NCBI GenBank assembly: GCA_948099385.1
Contig: CANUEZ040000020.1
Coordinates: 2,131,001 to 2,195,000, forward strand
Direction: 5' to 3'
Origin: Fasciola hepatica
Lineage: Eukaryota > Platyhelminthes > Trematoda > Plagiorchiida > Fasciolidae
Length of the DNA: 64,000 nucleotides
The notes below the pieces were generated by a model. The model had not been told where the DNA came from. It searched no databases and was given only the letters and a program-made list of their open reading frames with translations. Every line of letters begins with the position of its first letter. Position 1 is the stretch's first letter. Shown one piece after another: positions 47,920 to 60,061 of this stretch. The position numbers and the translations under genes were made by a program.

Positions 47920-48640
47920 TAACGCATAAGCAAGCAAGTCCCGAAAACGGATGAAGAGCAGGCTCCACATTTAACCGATACGGCCAAGCAAGGTAACCTC
48001 GTACAGGCCGAAACATAATTGAAAAATGCGGTTCTGTCATATGTTATGTGCGAGGGTAGATAAAAATGTTTCAGTCAATAATCATGGTTCAATAGGCAGT
48101 TAACAAGTTGCACTAGAGTGATTCTGTTGCCGATACGGAAGCCCATAAAGTCAAAGGAGACCTTCCGTCCTATTTTTGGTGCAGTCGCTTGCACAAGCTC
48201 CAGATGGACATTGGGACTATAACAAGAAAGTTTTCTCTAATCATACGAACCCTATACAAGACTTCAGAACTAAGGGAGGTGTTGGGGGGGGGGGTATCGT
48301 AATCCACAGCAGCACTGTCAGGCGCGTACAGATCCATTCCTGTGGATGCTAGATGTGACGAAGCTGACTGGTTAGATGCCTCACAAAATACCATGAGTAG
48401 TGGTGACTTGTAACGCGCTAGGATATGGTGGGAGACAGGTAGGTAATTGCAGAAATCCTTTTATTTATCGCCAGCGTAGTTCACTCGAAGAATTCTGACT
48501 TGAGGTAATTATTCAAGCAAGCGAACTTTTTGCTGGTTTGGAAGTAAGGTACTGACTGTAAAGCTCGAAGGAAAGTTTCATTAGGAGGTTCATTTGACCT
48601 TCTGATGATAAGCCGTCTGAAAAAACGTAATTTTCACGAT
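47920..48640. other. No gene recognised
   Basis: Contains a 12-base G run at about 48284-48296. The 74-codon minus frame 48394-48170 has no motif. Confidence 0.4.
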
Positions 48641-48802
48641 CATAGATGTACAGTCTATATTCTGCCCGCGGTGACAGTCCATATCGGTAGCATTTCAGTT
48701 TTTCCTGCTGAAAACATTATCAGTAGCTAGAAGTCATGTAACAGCTGCGGATCAGTAGAAAAAAGAATGCGATGTGCTCTCGATCGCATAGTAATGATAC
48801 CT

Positions 48803-49306
48803 TTCCGTACTACGTTTTTATGCCGCGAAAGTCTCCCAAAAAGATAAATAAATGTGCCGAGATTTCCATACCTTCGTGAGACAAATGCTTTTTCGAATTA
48901 GTTTGCCACAATAGATCACTCCATGGAAAGTGAGAGAAAACTGACGCGTCAAACAATAAATTAATACCTCATTCACAAATGAGTTCCGCTTTCGCTGAAT
49001 TCTAAACCAGACACTGCTGTTGTCGTCCTGGTTTTCTAACCCCTAATTTCATTCAGTATTTCCTCTTCGGTATCATGATTCTACTCTATGAGATGTATGA
49101 ATTCTAATCATTTTGATAGCTTCGTGAGGATGAGTGATGTAGAATGAGAGTAATAAAATACATTCATTTCAGTTTGCGCTGCGCCGAAAAAAAGAAGGCC
49201 GGAAAAGTAGCATTTCAAAGGAACAATTATGTTCCCGTTCTACATGAACCTTTTTTCCAAACATCCTAAAGTTACTTTTGCAGAATATGACATTAAACCA
49301 GTTCTC
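48803..49306 (-). repeat. Left arm of 504-base identical inverted repeat
   Basis: The reverse complement was compared block by block with 50601-51104 and no difference was found over 504 bases. Beyond both edges the homology continues, but at visibly lower identity. Outside, 48650-48802 pairs with 51105-51255 (ATTTCAGTTTTT...AACATT). Inside, 49307-49530 pairs with 50370-50600 (GTGTCCGAGCAT...TGAATGAA...AGGTGCA). No transposase or other domain was recognised. Confidence 0.93.
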
Positions 49307-50600
49307 AACGGGGTACCTTTCACAGCAGCCGACGCAGATATTTGAACATGGAAGTGTCCGAGCATAGATGTTTCCTGTTGAATGAAAAAATGACAAATAC
49401 GCAGGCCACAGAAGCATCACTTAAATAGAATAATGTGATACATCCTCACCAGTTCATTATAACCATAAATTGCTAAATAACTCTCGTAAATCTGTTAGGT
49501 GCACATTCAATGACTAGTCTTCAACCATTACCTTCATTTCAAGACTACTGGTACTGCACGGGCCTCATCCCTGCATGTTATCAATGCAGGATTCGAGGCG
49601 TTCATGTAGTCAGTCGTCCCAAGACAGAGAAAATCGGCTCACTTTACTAACTATTGAGTAAATTTTGTAAAACTCGTTGAGAAACAGAAAAAAATGAATG
49701 CAGATTTAACACAGAATTAATTAAAAATACCCGATTAGGGCATCAGAGCGCTCTGTAGAGAACGAGGTTATTTTCGGTGCTTCACAGCTGACTAAATGCA
49801 GCACACTTTATACGTATTAAAATAAGGATGATGGAAGAATGAACAAGAAAGATGGTTATCATGGTAACAATAAATGACAGTTTCTTGTCCACATAGTTAC
49901 GGTACTATTGGTGTCACGAGAGATAGTGTGTGGTTATAATTGTCATGCGGAATTGTCTGAGCTATCATATTTGAAATATAAGTCAGCACAATTCGCGCAT
50001 ACCATTGACAATATGTGAATATCAGTGCTTAACGTCACTCCGGGGTACTTGATAGATTCAACTCTGTGTATTCAAATATTGCGTGGATTTTACTCATCAT
50101 TCGGGAAGCTGAGGGAGAGCGGTTAAACATATATTTGGAACAACTGGATTGTTTGAGCGAAAGATCACTCTGTTCATTATAACTTACAATGTTTCGCTGA
50201 ATATCAGTACAGTTAGATGAATATCCATTCGGTTTATAAAAAAGGACAAATAGTTTTGACTTCACCATAGCTACTTACACTTGCCGAGGCTCCAGACAGG
50301 TGGTTGATAGCTTCAACGTGGGAAAATAGGGAATGCGCAGCAACTTGGAGAACGTGTGATACACTGATTAGGAATCCGTACGACAGGCAGGCATTCTTAT
50401 GAAATATGCACCTGTCAGTATAAACAAAACAGTTTTGCAATTTATTTTTACGCTTGTTAGATAAGATAGATCATATGGTTCTATTTTTCTGACACTTCAA
50501 TGGAGTGCGTACTTTTTATTGTTCATTCAAATGAAATAGTTGATGCTCGGACACATTCGTGTTAAAATACCTCGGTTGGTCGTTGAAAGACTACCCCGGG
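49307..50600. other. Loop between inverted repeat arms
   Basis: 1294 bases. Its two ends (about 230 bases each) are diverged continuations of the arms. The middle has no gene I recognise. Minus frames 50268-50035 and 50440-50234 lack known motifs. Confidence 0.5.
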
Positions 50601-51104
50601 GAGAACTGGTTTAATGTCATATTCTGCAAAAGTAACTTTAGGATGTTTGGAAAAAAGGTTCATGTAGAACGGGAACATAATTGTTCCTTTGAAATGCTAC
50701 TTTTCCGGCCTTCTTTTTTTCGGCGCAGCGCAAACTGAAATGAATGTATTTTATTACTCTCATTCTACATCACTCATCCTCACGAAGCTATCAAAATGAT
50801 TAGAATTCATACATCTCATAGAGTAGAATCATGATACCGAAGAGGAAATACTGAATGAAATTAGGGGTTAGAAAACCAGGACGACAACAGCAGTGTCTGG
50901 TTTAGAATTCAGCGAAAGCGGAACTCATTTGTGAATGAGGTATTAATTTATTGTTTGACGCGTCAGTTTTCTCTCACTTTCCATGGAGTGATCTATTGTG
51001 GCAAACTAATTCGAAAAAGCATTTGTCTCACGAAGGTATGGAAATCTCGGCACATTTATTTATCTTTTTGGGAGACTTTCGCGGCATAAAAACGTAGTAC
51101 GGAA
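50601..51104 (+). repeat. Right arm of 504-base identical inverted repeat
   Basis: Partner of 48803-49306 and equal in length. An identical tract inside two older diverged inverted copies is the expected footprint of gene conversion. An assembly artefact is the main alternative. Confidence 0.93.
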
Positions 51105-51259
51105 TGTTATCAATGGCTGTCCAACTTGTCCCCTTCTTATGGCGATCAGATACGTTTTGGCTACCGACAATGTTCCCAGTGGTAAAAACTGAAATGTGAC
51201 CGATGTAGACTGTCGGTGCAGATATTTTACAGGCTGCACACACCAATACCCATACTAAA

Positions 51260-52370
51260 GTAGCGGTTTCTTCTTCAAGTTGGCTACCCTAACCAATGTA
51301 AGACTGTTGTAAAGAAAAGAGCTGTTACTTTCTTGAAAAGCGGATCTGGGCTTCGATAATGAAGTTAACACGGCTTTCAATATTGATACGGTCTAAGAGG
51401 ACATTTCCACAAATTTGTGGGTGAATCGGTCGTTCGTAGAAAACGATCAATTCCTAAACAGTTACGCTTCCTTTGGTGTCGAATCACGTTCATTATTTCT
51501 TTTCACTCGCGCTTCACCAGTGCATATGTAATACTCACGTAGTTCAACTGTCGTTTGCCGTTCTTATATTGTTCGTTTCAGTACCAAACTGACGCCACGA
51601 TTTACAATGCAAGTTTTCCGTATTCTAGCCATCTGGAGTCTTCTCTTTCCAATCGTATGAAGTGAGTCTGTTGATCCTTCGCTTCGAGATCAAGTAGGAT
51701 ACCCGTACGAAGGCACATAGTTGTGTGCCTTCTATAAATTGGTGTGAGTAACTGATCATACCAATTTAGGAAAAGGATGGGAAACTCTCTTGTGAAAATT
51801 GTCTGGTTACACATGTATCCAAAATGCTCGACGACATCATCATCGACCGGTTACCTTACACTCACGAATAGTACTCACGTGAGAATCAGGTGGAAGGGTG
51901 AATTTCGTCCGCTTTGTATTGACTATATGTTCACTGTTCAACAGATTTTCGAACTAAGGCAGACCCCCGTAAGTCCATCATCTGTCTTGTTTCCGACCAG
52001 CAATTGACCTTGAATTCAGTCGACTGCTTATTTCTCCGGTTCTTCCTGTGACTCTTTATTGTACTTAAGAGATTGATTTCCAATGCTAAATAAGTTGGTG
52101 GAGTCAAGTTAGCGTTTACGGCTACCCTTCATTCGAAATCACAAGTAAAAAGCCATCAATATCAGGACTGTCACATTTTTTTATTCTGCTTAACTTCGGT
52201 AGTAATGTAGCCCGAAAGATTGACTTGGCCTCATGCCAAAATGGTGGTAATAAGCACTCTCCAGTTTGCAATGTGAGGCCTTGAATATTCAGTCGACATA
52301 GAAATTCTAATTGACGATCCAACTCAGTTTCATTCAGTCCATCCAACCGGTAACCTTGCTCTTCACTGAT
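51260..52370. other. No gene recognised
   Basis: Frames at 51602-51814 (minus), 51777-52007 (plus) and 52122-52346 (minus) show no recognisable domain. Confidence 0.4.
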
Positions 52371-52374
52371 CTAC

Positions 52375-52470
52375 AGTATTGTCCGTAGTTGAAGTGCCGA
52401 AAGGCGCATTTTGAGTCCCCGTGTCGTAGTTTGAGCGCCTTGGGCCATAGTTCGAGCCATGCATCAGTAT
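52375..52470. repeat. 21-base tandem repeat units (element IV left end)
   Basis: Four units, for example GTCGTAGTTTGAGCGCCTTG and GGCCATAGTTCGAGCCATGC, are spaced by 21 bases in the left-end orientation. They lie about 1 kb upstream of the transposase relic at 53520. A C run follows at 52485-52494. Confidence 0.7.
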
Positions 52471-52999
52471 CTCTTGCGCTTATACCCCCCCCCCTCCCTT
52501 GCAAAAACAAAAGAATACTGCACGTTTCCAATCGCACATATGCTGATGTTTTTGGCGGGGATCTGAATTCCAGAATGTGTTGCAAACAGGACTTTTGGGT
52601 CAACGCCAACATGATAGCACTTTGAGAACCAACAAGGCTGCAAAGCCAAAGGTACAGCATTCCAGTAGGAAAACACTCAATTGCTAGGGCGCGTGATTGT
52701 CGCATTTTAGTGTCGTTAAAGTCTAGAAAAGTGTTTTTACATGCTCGGAGTACGGCATGATCAAGTGGTCATGTTGCGCACACAGGCCTTGGTTGGGTGG
52801 TGTGATGTAAGCACCTCATCGAATGGGGCATGAGGGTGTGACAAGTAGGCATTGGTTTTAGGTGGTTCTTGGTCGTCCAGTCATTTTCTGCCTAACAAAA
52901 TGGTGTGAGGATAGGCAACTGCATCATTCATAAAACAAAACAAGGCAGAAGGAAGATATCCAATGTAGAAGTGACCCAGGGGATAGGAGTAATGGACAT

Positions 53000-53420
53000 G
53001 AGCTCACAGAATGGAAGTCCTGTTGTGTGCCATCCCGCTAGCTCTAGCGAGAAAACATTTGTCTTCAAGCCATTTTAGTTTTATTAGCGAAAAGCAGGGA
53101 ATACATATTTTGTCCCATGTCCCCGCGCATAGCACACAATGCATTGGTTCGACTGGCGTGGGTGACCACGCCTTGAGGCTTAAACAGTGCTGACAAGATT
53201 AATCTTTTATCTATCGATCCACTCCACCGATCTGCTGTACTGTCACCCACGATTCCGTTTTCTCAAGCCTTGGGCTTGGTACTGTACCGGTGCTGAGTGC
53301 AAACGTGACTTGGCCGTCCACCAATGCTGAGGTAACATATGCCCTCACACCATACGCAGAAGAAAATCTATCAAAGATGACGATCGTACGCGTACTGAAC
53401 AATGTTCCAGAAATGGTGAC
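53000..53420. repeat. Dispersed repeat, pair with 16990-17345
   Basis: Direct-orientation second copy of the non-coding block described at 16990, including CACACAATGCATTGG, GCTGACAAGATTAATC and CTATCGATCCACTCCA. Here it lies between the left-end repeats and the transposase of element IV. It may be an insertion into that transposon. Confidence 0.7.
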
Positions 53421-53519
53421 GAGATGGAGCTAGTGTTTCAATGTCTCGGAATAAACATAAAAACATGCACAATTACTGCGAAAAAAGATCACGAAGTTGC
53501 GCTAAAGTGAGGACAAGAG

Positions 53520-54190
53520 AATGAGATGTTCGGGTGATATTATCTTTAGGATACGCAACACTGTGGACGAGAATACTTCGATAATTCTCGCTCGCATTAT
53601 AACAATATTTGAGTGTGAAAGTTCAAAATTGAACTTTAGCGCGACCACTATTGACCGACGCCTTGGTAACCATGGCTACAGCACGGAAAACTTGCAATCC
53701 GACCCAAGACAAAGAGCGCCCAGTATGCAGAATGTTTACAATCCCAGGGAAGCTCTATGTTACGACTTCACATTGACAAAACCAATCGCAACATTTGGTG
53801 CTCCCGATCGATTGGATGGTCTGTTAAAGGAAAACTATGTATCAAAACCTTACTGTCAAAAAAGGGACGAACCTGAATGTCATCGCATGCACTTTGACCC
53901 TTGGGATGGTACTTTATGAATGTCACGCAAAAATGAACAATCAGATTTTCGATAGATTTTTGGAATCATGCTCCTCTAAGGTGAGTGCTGAATAGTTCAA
54001 TACTAAGAGAGTGTTTGTTTCTCATAATGCTCCTATTCATAGACGGGCATCTGAAGTTCGTTTGGCCATCAGACATTTTTCCCGTTTTATCCCTACTTAT
54101 AGTCTATTCTTCAACCCCATGGAGGAGGCATCTATTTGCTTTAAAAGTTCAATGAAAGTTTTATTGGAAGAGAAGAAAGAAAAATGATGA
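53520..54190 (+). pseudogene. Tc1/IS630-like transposase relic (element IV)
   Basis: The plus frame 53521-53919 holds ILARIITIFECESSKLNFSA and TTIDRRLGNHGYSTENLQS (DNA-binding half). A second block at about 54015-54180, after a frame change, reads VFVSHNAPIHRRASEVRLAI and YSLFFNPMEEASICFKSS. This is the DNAPxHRR box followed by the NPxEE box with the third catalytic acidic residue. The Asp of the second motif is replaced by His (SHN for DN). The first Asp region is not evident. It is the most complete of four relics of this family in the window. Confidence 0.75.
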
Positions 54191-54414
54191 GAGTACCAGA
54201 GGGGCAATCTGTGAGGATGCATAGGTTTACTTTAATACAAAACTTTCTCCATAAATTCATTCACAAGATCACAACAACCGCATGTGTTACCTACGATAGT
54301 ATAATTCCACATTTATACAAACGTCCAAAGATCTTTTAGATTTATTGTCGTGTTTATTTTTGCAAAATGGATGAAAATTTATTTTTTTACGTACGATTCA
54401 TTCATTGGTTATGG

Positions 54415-54445
54415 ATGGCTCTTAAACTAAGAAAAATGCTGTAGT
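54415..54445. repeat. 21-base unit (element IV right end, degenerate)
   Basis: GATGGCTCTTAAACTAAGAA matches the unit consensus in right-end orientation, about 230 bases after the transposase end. GCTGTAGTTTGATC follows it, resembling the opposite orientation. Confidence 0.5.
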
Positions 54446-54969
54446 TTGATCACTGGTCATCAGTATCACCCAGGTGGTACTAAAATAAATTGAATTCGTA
54501 AGGAAAAATGGACTAAAAAAGGTGAAAACTCACGAACAAGAAAAGCGTGCGCTCACAAGTACGTCACCAATTGGCCGTATCTGAGCTGGAACCTGGATTT
54601 AGAGTTAAGCACCGTCGCGCAAACAGGAGACGTACTTAGGTTTTACAAACACTAGTCATCTGTGGCACCGACGTGTCGAATATTGCAACTTAAATAAACC
54701 AACGACATTGACAGAGGTTTTCTTACGACAACTGTGTGCATTGTCCTCGGACTGTCAACGCGTTCACTTATCTCATCATTGTACGGCGGTAAACAGCACG
54801 GCGAACCGCACTGACCACTGCCTTTCTCACCACGTTTCACGTAGCATCAGAAAGAATGAATATAAAAGGCGGGTAGGGAATGGACCTATAGGGGTGGGCA
54901 AAGGAAAGAATGTCCTAGTGGCCAAGAAACGGAATACGCAATCTAACTGTACAAACGGAAATTGAACAA
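54446..54969. other. No gene recognised
   Basis: Only short overlapping frames (54652-54840 minus, 54708-54965 plus) without motifs. Confidence 0.4.
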
Positions 54970-57950
54970 TCATTCTGATTTTACCGAAAGTGACAACACG
55001 ATCACCGCTGTTCACTGTTCGCTTCCATATTCTTCAGTGTCTCCAGCCCACTGGTTGTGGGATCTTTCGGACTCCAACCACGAAGACGTGAGACACCTAC
55101 TTTTCCCAAGTTCGCTTTACATTTCCTCATTCCTCGCTGCCACGTTATCTGTTGACTTCCAAGTGATTACTTCCACTCTCGATGAGGAATGGAAAACAGG
55201 GCATGGTGCGGCCGACGTGTGTCTGCCATATGCATCACCCGCCTCAGCTAACGGAATCCACTAAGCTGGATATGCCTTGATAGAATATTCTCTGAAATGG
55301 TACTCAATACTCTATTTCTGACATCAGCATTGCTCACCAGGTTATTCCATTCAATCTTAGGGATAATACACAAACACCGATGGTCGAAAAGCACAGGGCG
55401 ACGAACATCTTCCGCACACTGACTCCATGTCTCGCAACTACACAACAGAACTGGGCACACCGAAGCGAAGTACAAACGACCTTTCAACTTCAGTGAAATA
55501 TCATGTCAGGGCCACGTGTGCTTCAATCCAGCGTACGCCGCTCGAGCCTTAGATTTGCGCGTGTTCACTTCTACTACCATGCTCCCAAACGTCGTCACGC
55601 TGCTACCGAGGTACGTGCCAGCACCTCACCATCGAACATCAAGCTCGGAGCTGTTGACGTCCAGTCTTGCAACATCACTTTACACGTTGAAGGTGAAAAG
55701 CGCATGCCGAATAAAGCTACAGCTCTTGCGAGTCTATCTTGTGCACGTTGCGCGTGTTCCGTGCATTTGAACAAGTAGACAGGATCGTCGGCGTAATCTA
55801 GGTCACTGTTCTTCACTATATCCTAGTTCGACGCCCACATCTTGAAGATTTCGCAAGGCATTCTCCATTATCTCGTCCTTGACGAAGTTGAACAGGAATC
55901 GTGAAATGGGACATCCTTGTCGAACACCACTGGTCGTTTCGAGCGGACTTGATAGTTCACCGTAAACTCTTACGCGGCCAGAAGTATGAGATTGCAATGA
56001 TCTCAGTAGATTCACGAGCTTCTGTGGCGTACATCTCGATGAAAGGCACTGAATAGCACCGTTTAAAGGGGAAAAATACATTATTGTCGTTCGACGGTGT
56101 GTGTGTGACACGTTTTAAGTAATTGGCGAATAGTATAAATCCGGTCGATGCATCCTCGACCTAGGCGGATCCCTGCCTGTTGTTCGCAGGCGTTCCTCCC
56201 GCGATCCGGTGTCAGAAGACGCAGCAAAAACGAGGATAATACCTTGGGGATTATCGGAAGTTAACTGATCCCAGGATTATTACTAGAATCATTGAGTATT
56301 TTTTTGTTGAAGACGGGTACAATCAGTGACATGAGGCATAATAATGGACTGCTCTGCTCTTTCCAAATGTCTCGGATGAAGGTGGTAAATGATCTTACCA
56401 AGGCATCTCCACTCATTTTGAAAAGAATTGGGGGAAGTTTGTCGGGACCAGCCGTTTTATCTCTCTTTACTAATGGAATGGCCGACTCTACTTACACTTA
56501 CGATGGGGGCTCATGCGATACCCTCCAATGATTCTCGGTTACTGATGTCGGAGTAACTACATTACCGCGCGGTCAACTGAACCACCCCTTGAAGTATTCG
56601 ACCCAACCGTCTAGCCTTTGTTGTTTGCCATGAATGAGTTCTCCATTTCTATCGCATATCGCTTCACTGACCTGGATTCACCACTCACCGGGGTCTCGAA
56701 TAAGTCTGAACAGTCTTTGAGTGTTATTTGAAGCAGCTGCTATTTTCATTTATTGTGGCAACTTGCCTCTGTAGATGTCTCCGTATCCTATTCATCCGCT
56801 TACAGTTCGAGAGCTGACGTTTTTTCTCCATGAGACTGACCGACTCTTGAGAAATGCAGTGTCCCTGATGAATATCGGATCTAGGACAGCAGGCGAGACC
56901 TGGTTCCCCACGCACTGCCCGTTTGATGTGGTCCCGGTGTTTATCCACATTACTGTTCATCATAGTTCCCCAGCTCATGGGATAATTTCTGTTCCTAACT
57001 GATGTGAGCTTCTGAGTCAGACAAACGTTGTACGGCTAACCGGGTTTTCGACTGGTGTCGATGACCATCGACCTGGAGTGCAAACCTCACTAAAACTAAT
57101 GCATGGTCCGACTCTGTGTACATGGACCAGGGGATCTACAGTTTTGGAAAGAACCGTTCCGCCGATAGCTTACTGCGAAATGATCGATCTGATTCAGATT
57201 TATTGTACAGCTAGAGCGCCATGTCGCAGTGCGACGCGAGCTGTATTGTAAATTTCGACTGGACAGGAATAACCGGTTGCTAGCACAGAGCTGGAGAAGC
57301 CTATACCCGTTATCTGTGTGCTGAGCGAGTAAGGCACAACGGCTCTCGAAACAAGCTTCTGACGCTCCAAGTTTGTCTGCTTATATATTGAAATCACCAC
57401 ATAGCATCACAATGTCAGAGCCTTTGCTCCCGCAAACGAGAGTGGTGAGCTCATAATAGAACTCATCCTCCTGTTTGTCAGAGCTGCAGTCTGTTGGGGC
57501 GTTTTCCGAAGTAACAAGAAAACTGGGCTTAACAAAGATATCGTTCCGATCGCCGACTAACCCCCGGAGTCTTATAGCACAAATGCCTAATGACCGGTAT
57601 CCAGTCTGAAAGGACAGCTTCAGACTTGACAGTTAAGACCATTCCTACACCACGATGAACCGCAGCTCTAGCTGCTTCATCGCCTGAGGTGCGTAGGAAA
57701 TGCCTTAATGAGATACCAGGAGCAGTTAGTTGAATCACACCGCTCAAGTCTTGGATGCGCGTTTCACTGACGCAGCAGACACCAATCTCTAGAGAGTCTA
57801 TTGTGAGCGCCTGCTGACCGGCCTGCATGAGTGTAAGCACGTTGAAGGAGCTGAGATTTAGAGGCTGACGAGGCTTGATAAGACGTGAGTTATGACGTTG
57901 AGGATTATTCACGACACTATTTGACAATGAACCGCTGCGAGTATCGGCCG
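54970..57950 (-). mobile_element. RTE-type LINE, near full-length degenerate copy 3
   Basis: On the minus strand from 5' to 3': endonuclease start at 57927-57529 (LNLSSFNVLTLMQAGQQALT, VCCVSETRIQD, GVGMVLTVKSEAVLSDWIPV) and a broken endonuclease and linker at 57400-56700. The RT is at 56530-55803 (PQKLVNLLRSLQSHTSGRVR, VYGELSSPLETTSGVRQGCP, ISRFLFNFVKDEI) and 55816-55595 (LDYADDPVYLF, RFSPSTCKVMLQDW). The C-terminal region is at 55487-54980 (GRLYFASVCPVLLCSCETWS, FDHRCLCII, LGKVGVSRLRGW). The YADD catalytic box is intact, unlike the other copies. Stops and frameshifts elsewhere inactivate it. The leader may extend to about 58540. Confidence 0.88.
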
Positions 57951-58825
57951 TGTTAACAGTGGCAGCATCATGGATAGGTAGAGGGGGGGGGACAAAAGAA
58001 TGTTATGTCCCGAATTCGCCAATTAGAACAGAAGCACTCGTGAACGAGGAACTTGTATGCAGAATCAAAGAACGGCAAATACGAGGATCAAAACAAGAAC
58101 AAGAATGTCCAAGCAAACCTAAGCTCTCAATCAATATTGATCTGTCACGAGGTAATCTGCATGTGGTTGGTGGAATAGGGCAGTGCGGATCTTAGTACAA
58201 ACAGGTATTGCATGAGCAAGTTCAAGACGAGCAGGACAGGAGTGAATCACGAACGGATGTTCGACGCACGTAGATAACCCTCACGGCACCATGACTGATT
58301 CAACCACACAACATACACAAAAGCTGAATAAAAGAGAAGGCACTCTGAGCAATAGCCCACTTATCACTACCCACCCTACTAGATGCAATGGGCATTGCGG
58401 TCCTGATTATCCTTCGCGACGACCGATGGAATTCTCTGTATTTATGCAGTTCATGACAGATGTTGGACGAATATTGCTAAGGTGTCCAGCCGCTAAGCAG
58501 GAGAACGATTGGGTTCTCAACCAAAGCCTTTAGTTCTAACAAGAACCTCTCCGCAATGCAGCGAGGTGGCTGAGTGGAAGCTCATTTGATTGGATCAATT
58601 GTTCTTTTATTGATTATACCGACTGAGTTTCCAGCTCAAATCGAGCCCCAAAGTGGAGGACCGGGAGACTGCTTCGTCAGTCTTCTACCCACTGACCTTC
58701 CAGGTATGACTGAATATTCAGCTTGGGGTGAGAGACCATCCTGTATAGCACGTTGGGTAGCTGAGGAGCGCAAGCCGTCACAACCGATGGAGGTGCAGTC
58801 TCGTTGCGACGAGTAAGGAGCAAGT
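57951..58825. other. LINE 5' flank, otherwise no gene recognised
   Basis: Contains a 9-base G run at about 57985. The segment 58510-58540 resembles leader sequence at 28987. The plus frame 58574-58816 has a hydrophobic start but no known domain. Confidence 0.35.
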
Positions 58826-58829
58826 TAAG

Positions 58830-59185
58830 TTGTTTATTGATAGGACCAACTACAAGATATGATGTTGTGGTAGCTACTGGCGCTCAAAAGTAGGCTGTAA
58901 ATCTATCCGAATCCTACCGTCAGGTGATGGACCTAACGTGAACATACTAACACGTTCTTCTGTCATGTCATACAACGATTATATAGCATGTTTTATTTAG
59001 TTTCTTCCATGCTGTTAAGTGTTTTTTTCTACTGAGCAGCCTTGTGTTCCAGGAGCATTTATTTTGGATAATGCGCCCGTTCATCGGAGGACTGTGGACG
59101 CTGGATTACATACCAAACGTCAAATACGTTTTCTCCCACCGCATAGGCCATTTTTCAAGAGGAGGAGGTATTCAGTAAATTCAAA
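58830..59185 (+). pseudogene. Tc1/IS630-like transposase relic (element II)
   Basis: The segment 59049-59160 reads GAFILDNAPVHRRTVDAGLH and later IRFLPPHRPFFKRR. This is the intact DNAPVHRR box with the catalytic Asp, followed by the LPPYSPFxNPxE region in which the terminal acidic residue is lost. Upstream, GPNVNILTRSSVMSYNDYI (near 58930-58990) aligns with the same region of element I (about 4710-4790). Stops interrupt the frame. The downstream sequence to 59595 matches 4900-5150. Confidence 0.72.
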
Positions 59186-59379
59186 CAGGTATGATTTTTT
59201 CTACCTTAATTTGTTTGGATTTTTAGTGCATAAATACTGGTTCACTGAAAAACAACAACAATGTGCCACATGATTCGATGACAAGGAAACATCATTTAAA
59301 CCTTCTCCAACCAATTTTCGGCACAGCATTTGATACCATTACCCCGGTCAGCTGCGCAGCATACGATCGTCACTCTTTC

Positions 59380-59600
59380 TCATTTGTTCAGCCAGATTTG
59401 CAACACCAATCTTTGTAATAAGAAAGTTAATTGTTCCAACATTTCTTAACGTTATAATATTCCGATACTTTTGATCTGACTGGCTTGCAGCGACGTGGCT
59501 GAAGGACTGCGGTTCATGACTAAACAATGGTGAGTCGTAGTCAGAGGATTGGGGTTCTCGTTGAAAGAATCGCGGCTTTTAACTGAAGCTTGATGAAAAA
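59380..59600. repeat. Element II right end with 21-base units
   Basis: TTTGTTCAGCCAGATTTGCA and TAATATTCCGATACTTTTGA match 4922-5010 in the same orientation. Then follow about four or five 21-base units (GACTGCGGTTCATGACTAAA and similar, 59490-59595). Confidence 0.75.
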
Positions 59601-59721
59601 TGTGTATTATTCATTAGACTTCTCATTTCCTTTTTTACTGGGATTACTATTTGAAGAGCCATCACAAACGGAGAATTGCAACTGGATGTTCGAAAATAAA
59701 CTGTATGATGAGTATTGTTAC

Positions 59722-60061
59722 CTTGTAATAAACGCGACATGGACAGTAAGCCACACGTGCACCGATTTTTTGTACCTCTACCTTGCGACGAAATAGCTCT
59801 TCATTTTGAGAATTTCGCATAAAAAATTCAATCGGGTATCGACGCTCGATTGGCACCCGGCGATACCAGTCACGTAGATTGGTCGTTAGAGTTTGTGTAT
59901 CATTTGAATATACCACATCACTTTTGCCAATCAACTCGTCCAGACGTGTACTGCATGATCCCGTGGTGTGCGGTATTTTACTGCAGTAGTCTTTTGACAG
60001 CCCACGACAAGCATCGGGACAGTTCAGATGAACGTCCACATTTCGGATGCAAAGGGCCATT
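59722..60061 (-). CDS. Type I membrane EGF/TSP1 protein, cysteine-rich exon
   Basis: The acceptor TCACTTTTTGTATCCTACAAG precedes AATGGCCC and the donor is AAG/GTAACA, phase 0. The first base completes an Arg codon with the two bases left by the exon at 60988. It encodes 113 residues. A cysteine cluster (LNCPDACRGLSKDYC and TGSC) comes first. A possible N-glycosylation site (SNDTQ) and the segment NLRDWYRRVPIERRYPIEFF follow, then CPC near the end. I do not recognise the fold. The W..xVP...PI pattern before EGF and TSP1 modules is faintly like the end of MACPF domains, but the MACPF signature is not seen. It lies N-terminal to the EGF modules, so it is extracellular. Confidence 0.8.

Noticed and set aside
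48284..52494. G run near 48290 and C run near 52490 as arms of a larger inverted repeat
   Set aside because: Flanking sequence does not align convincingly beyond the homopolymers.
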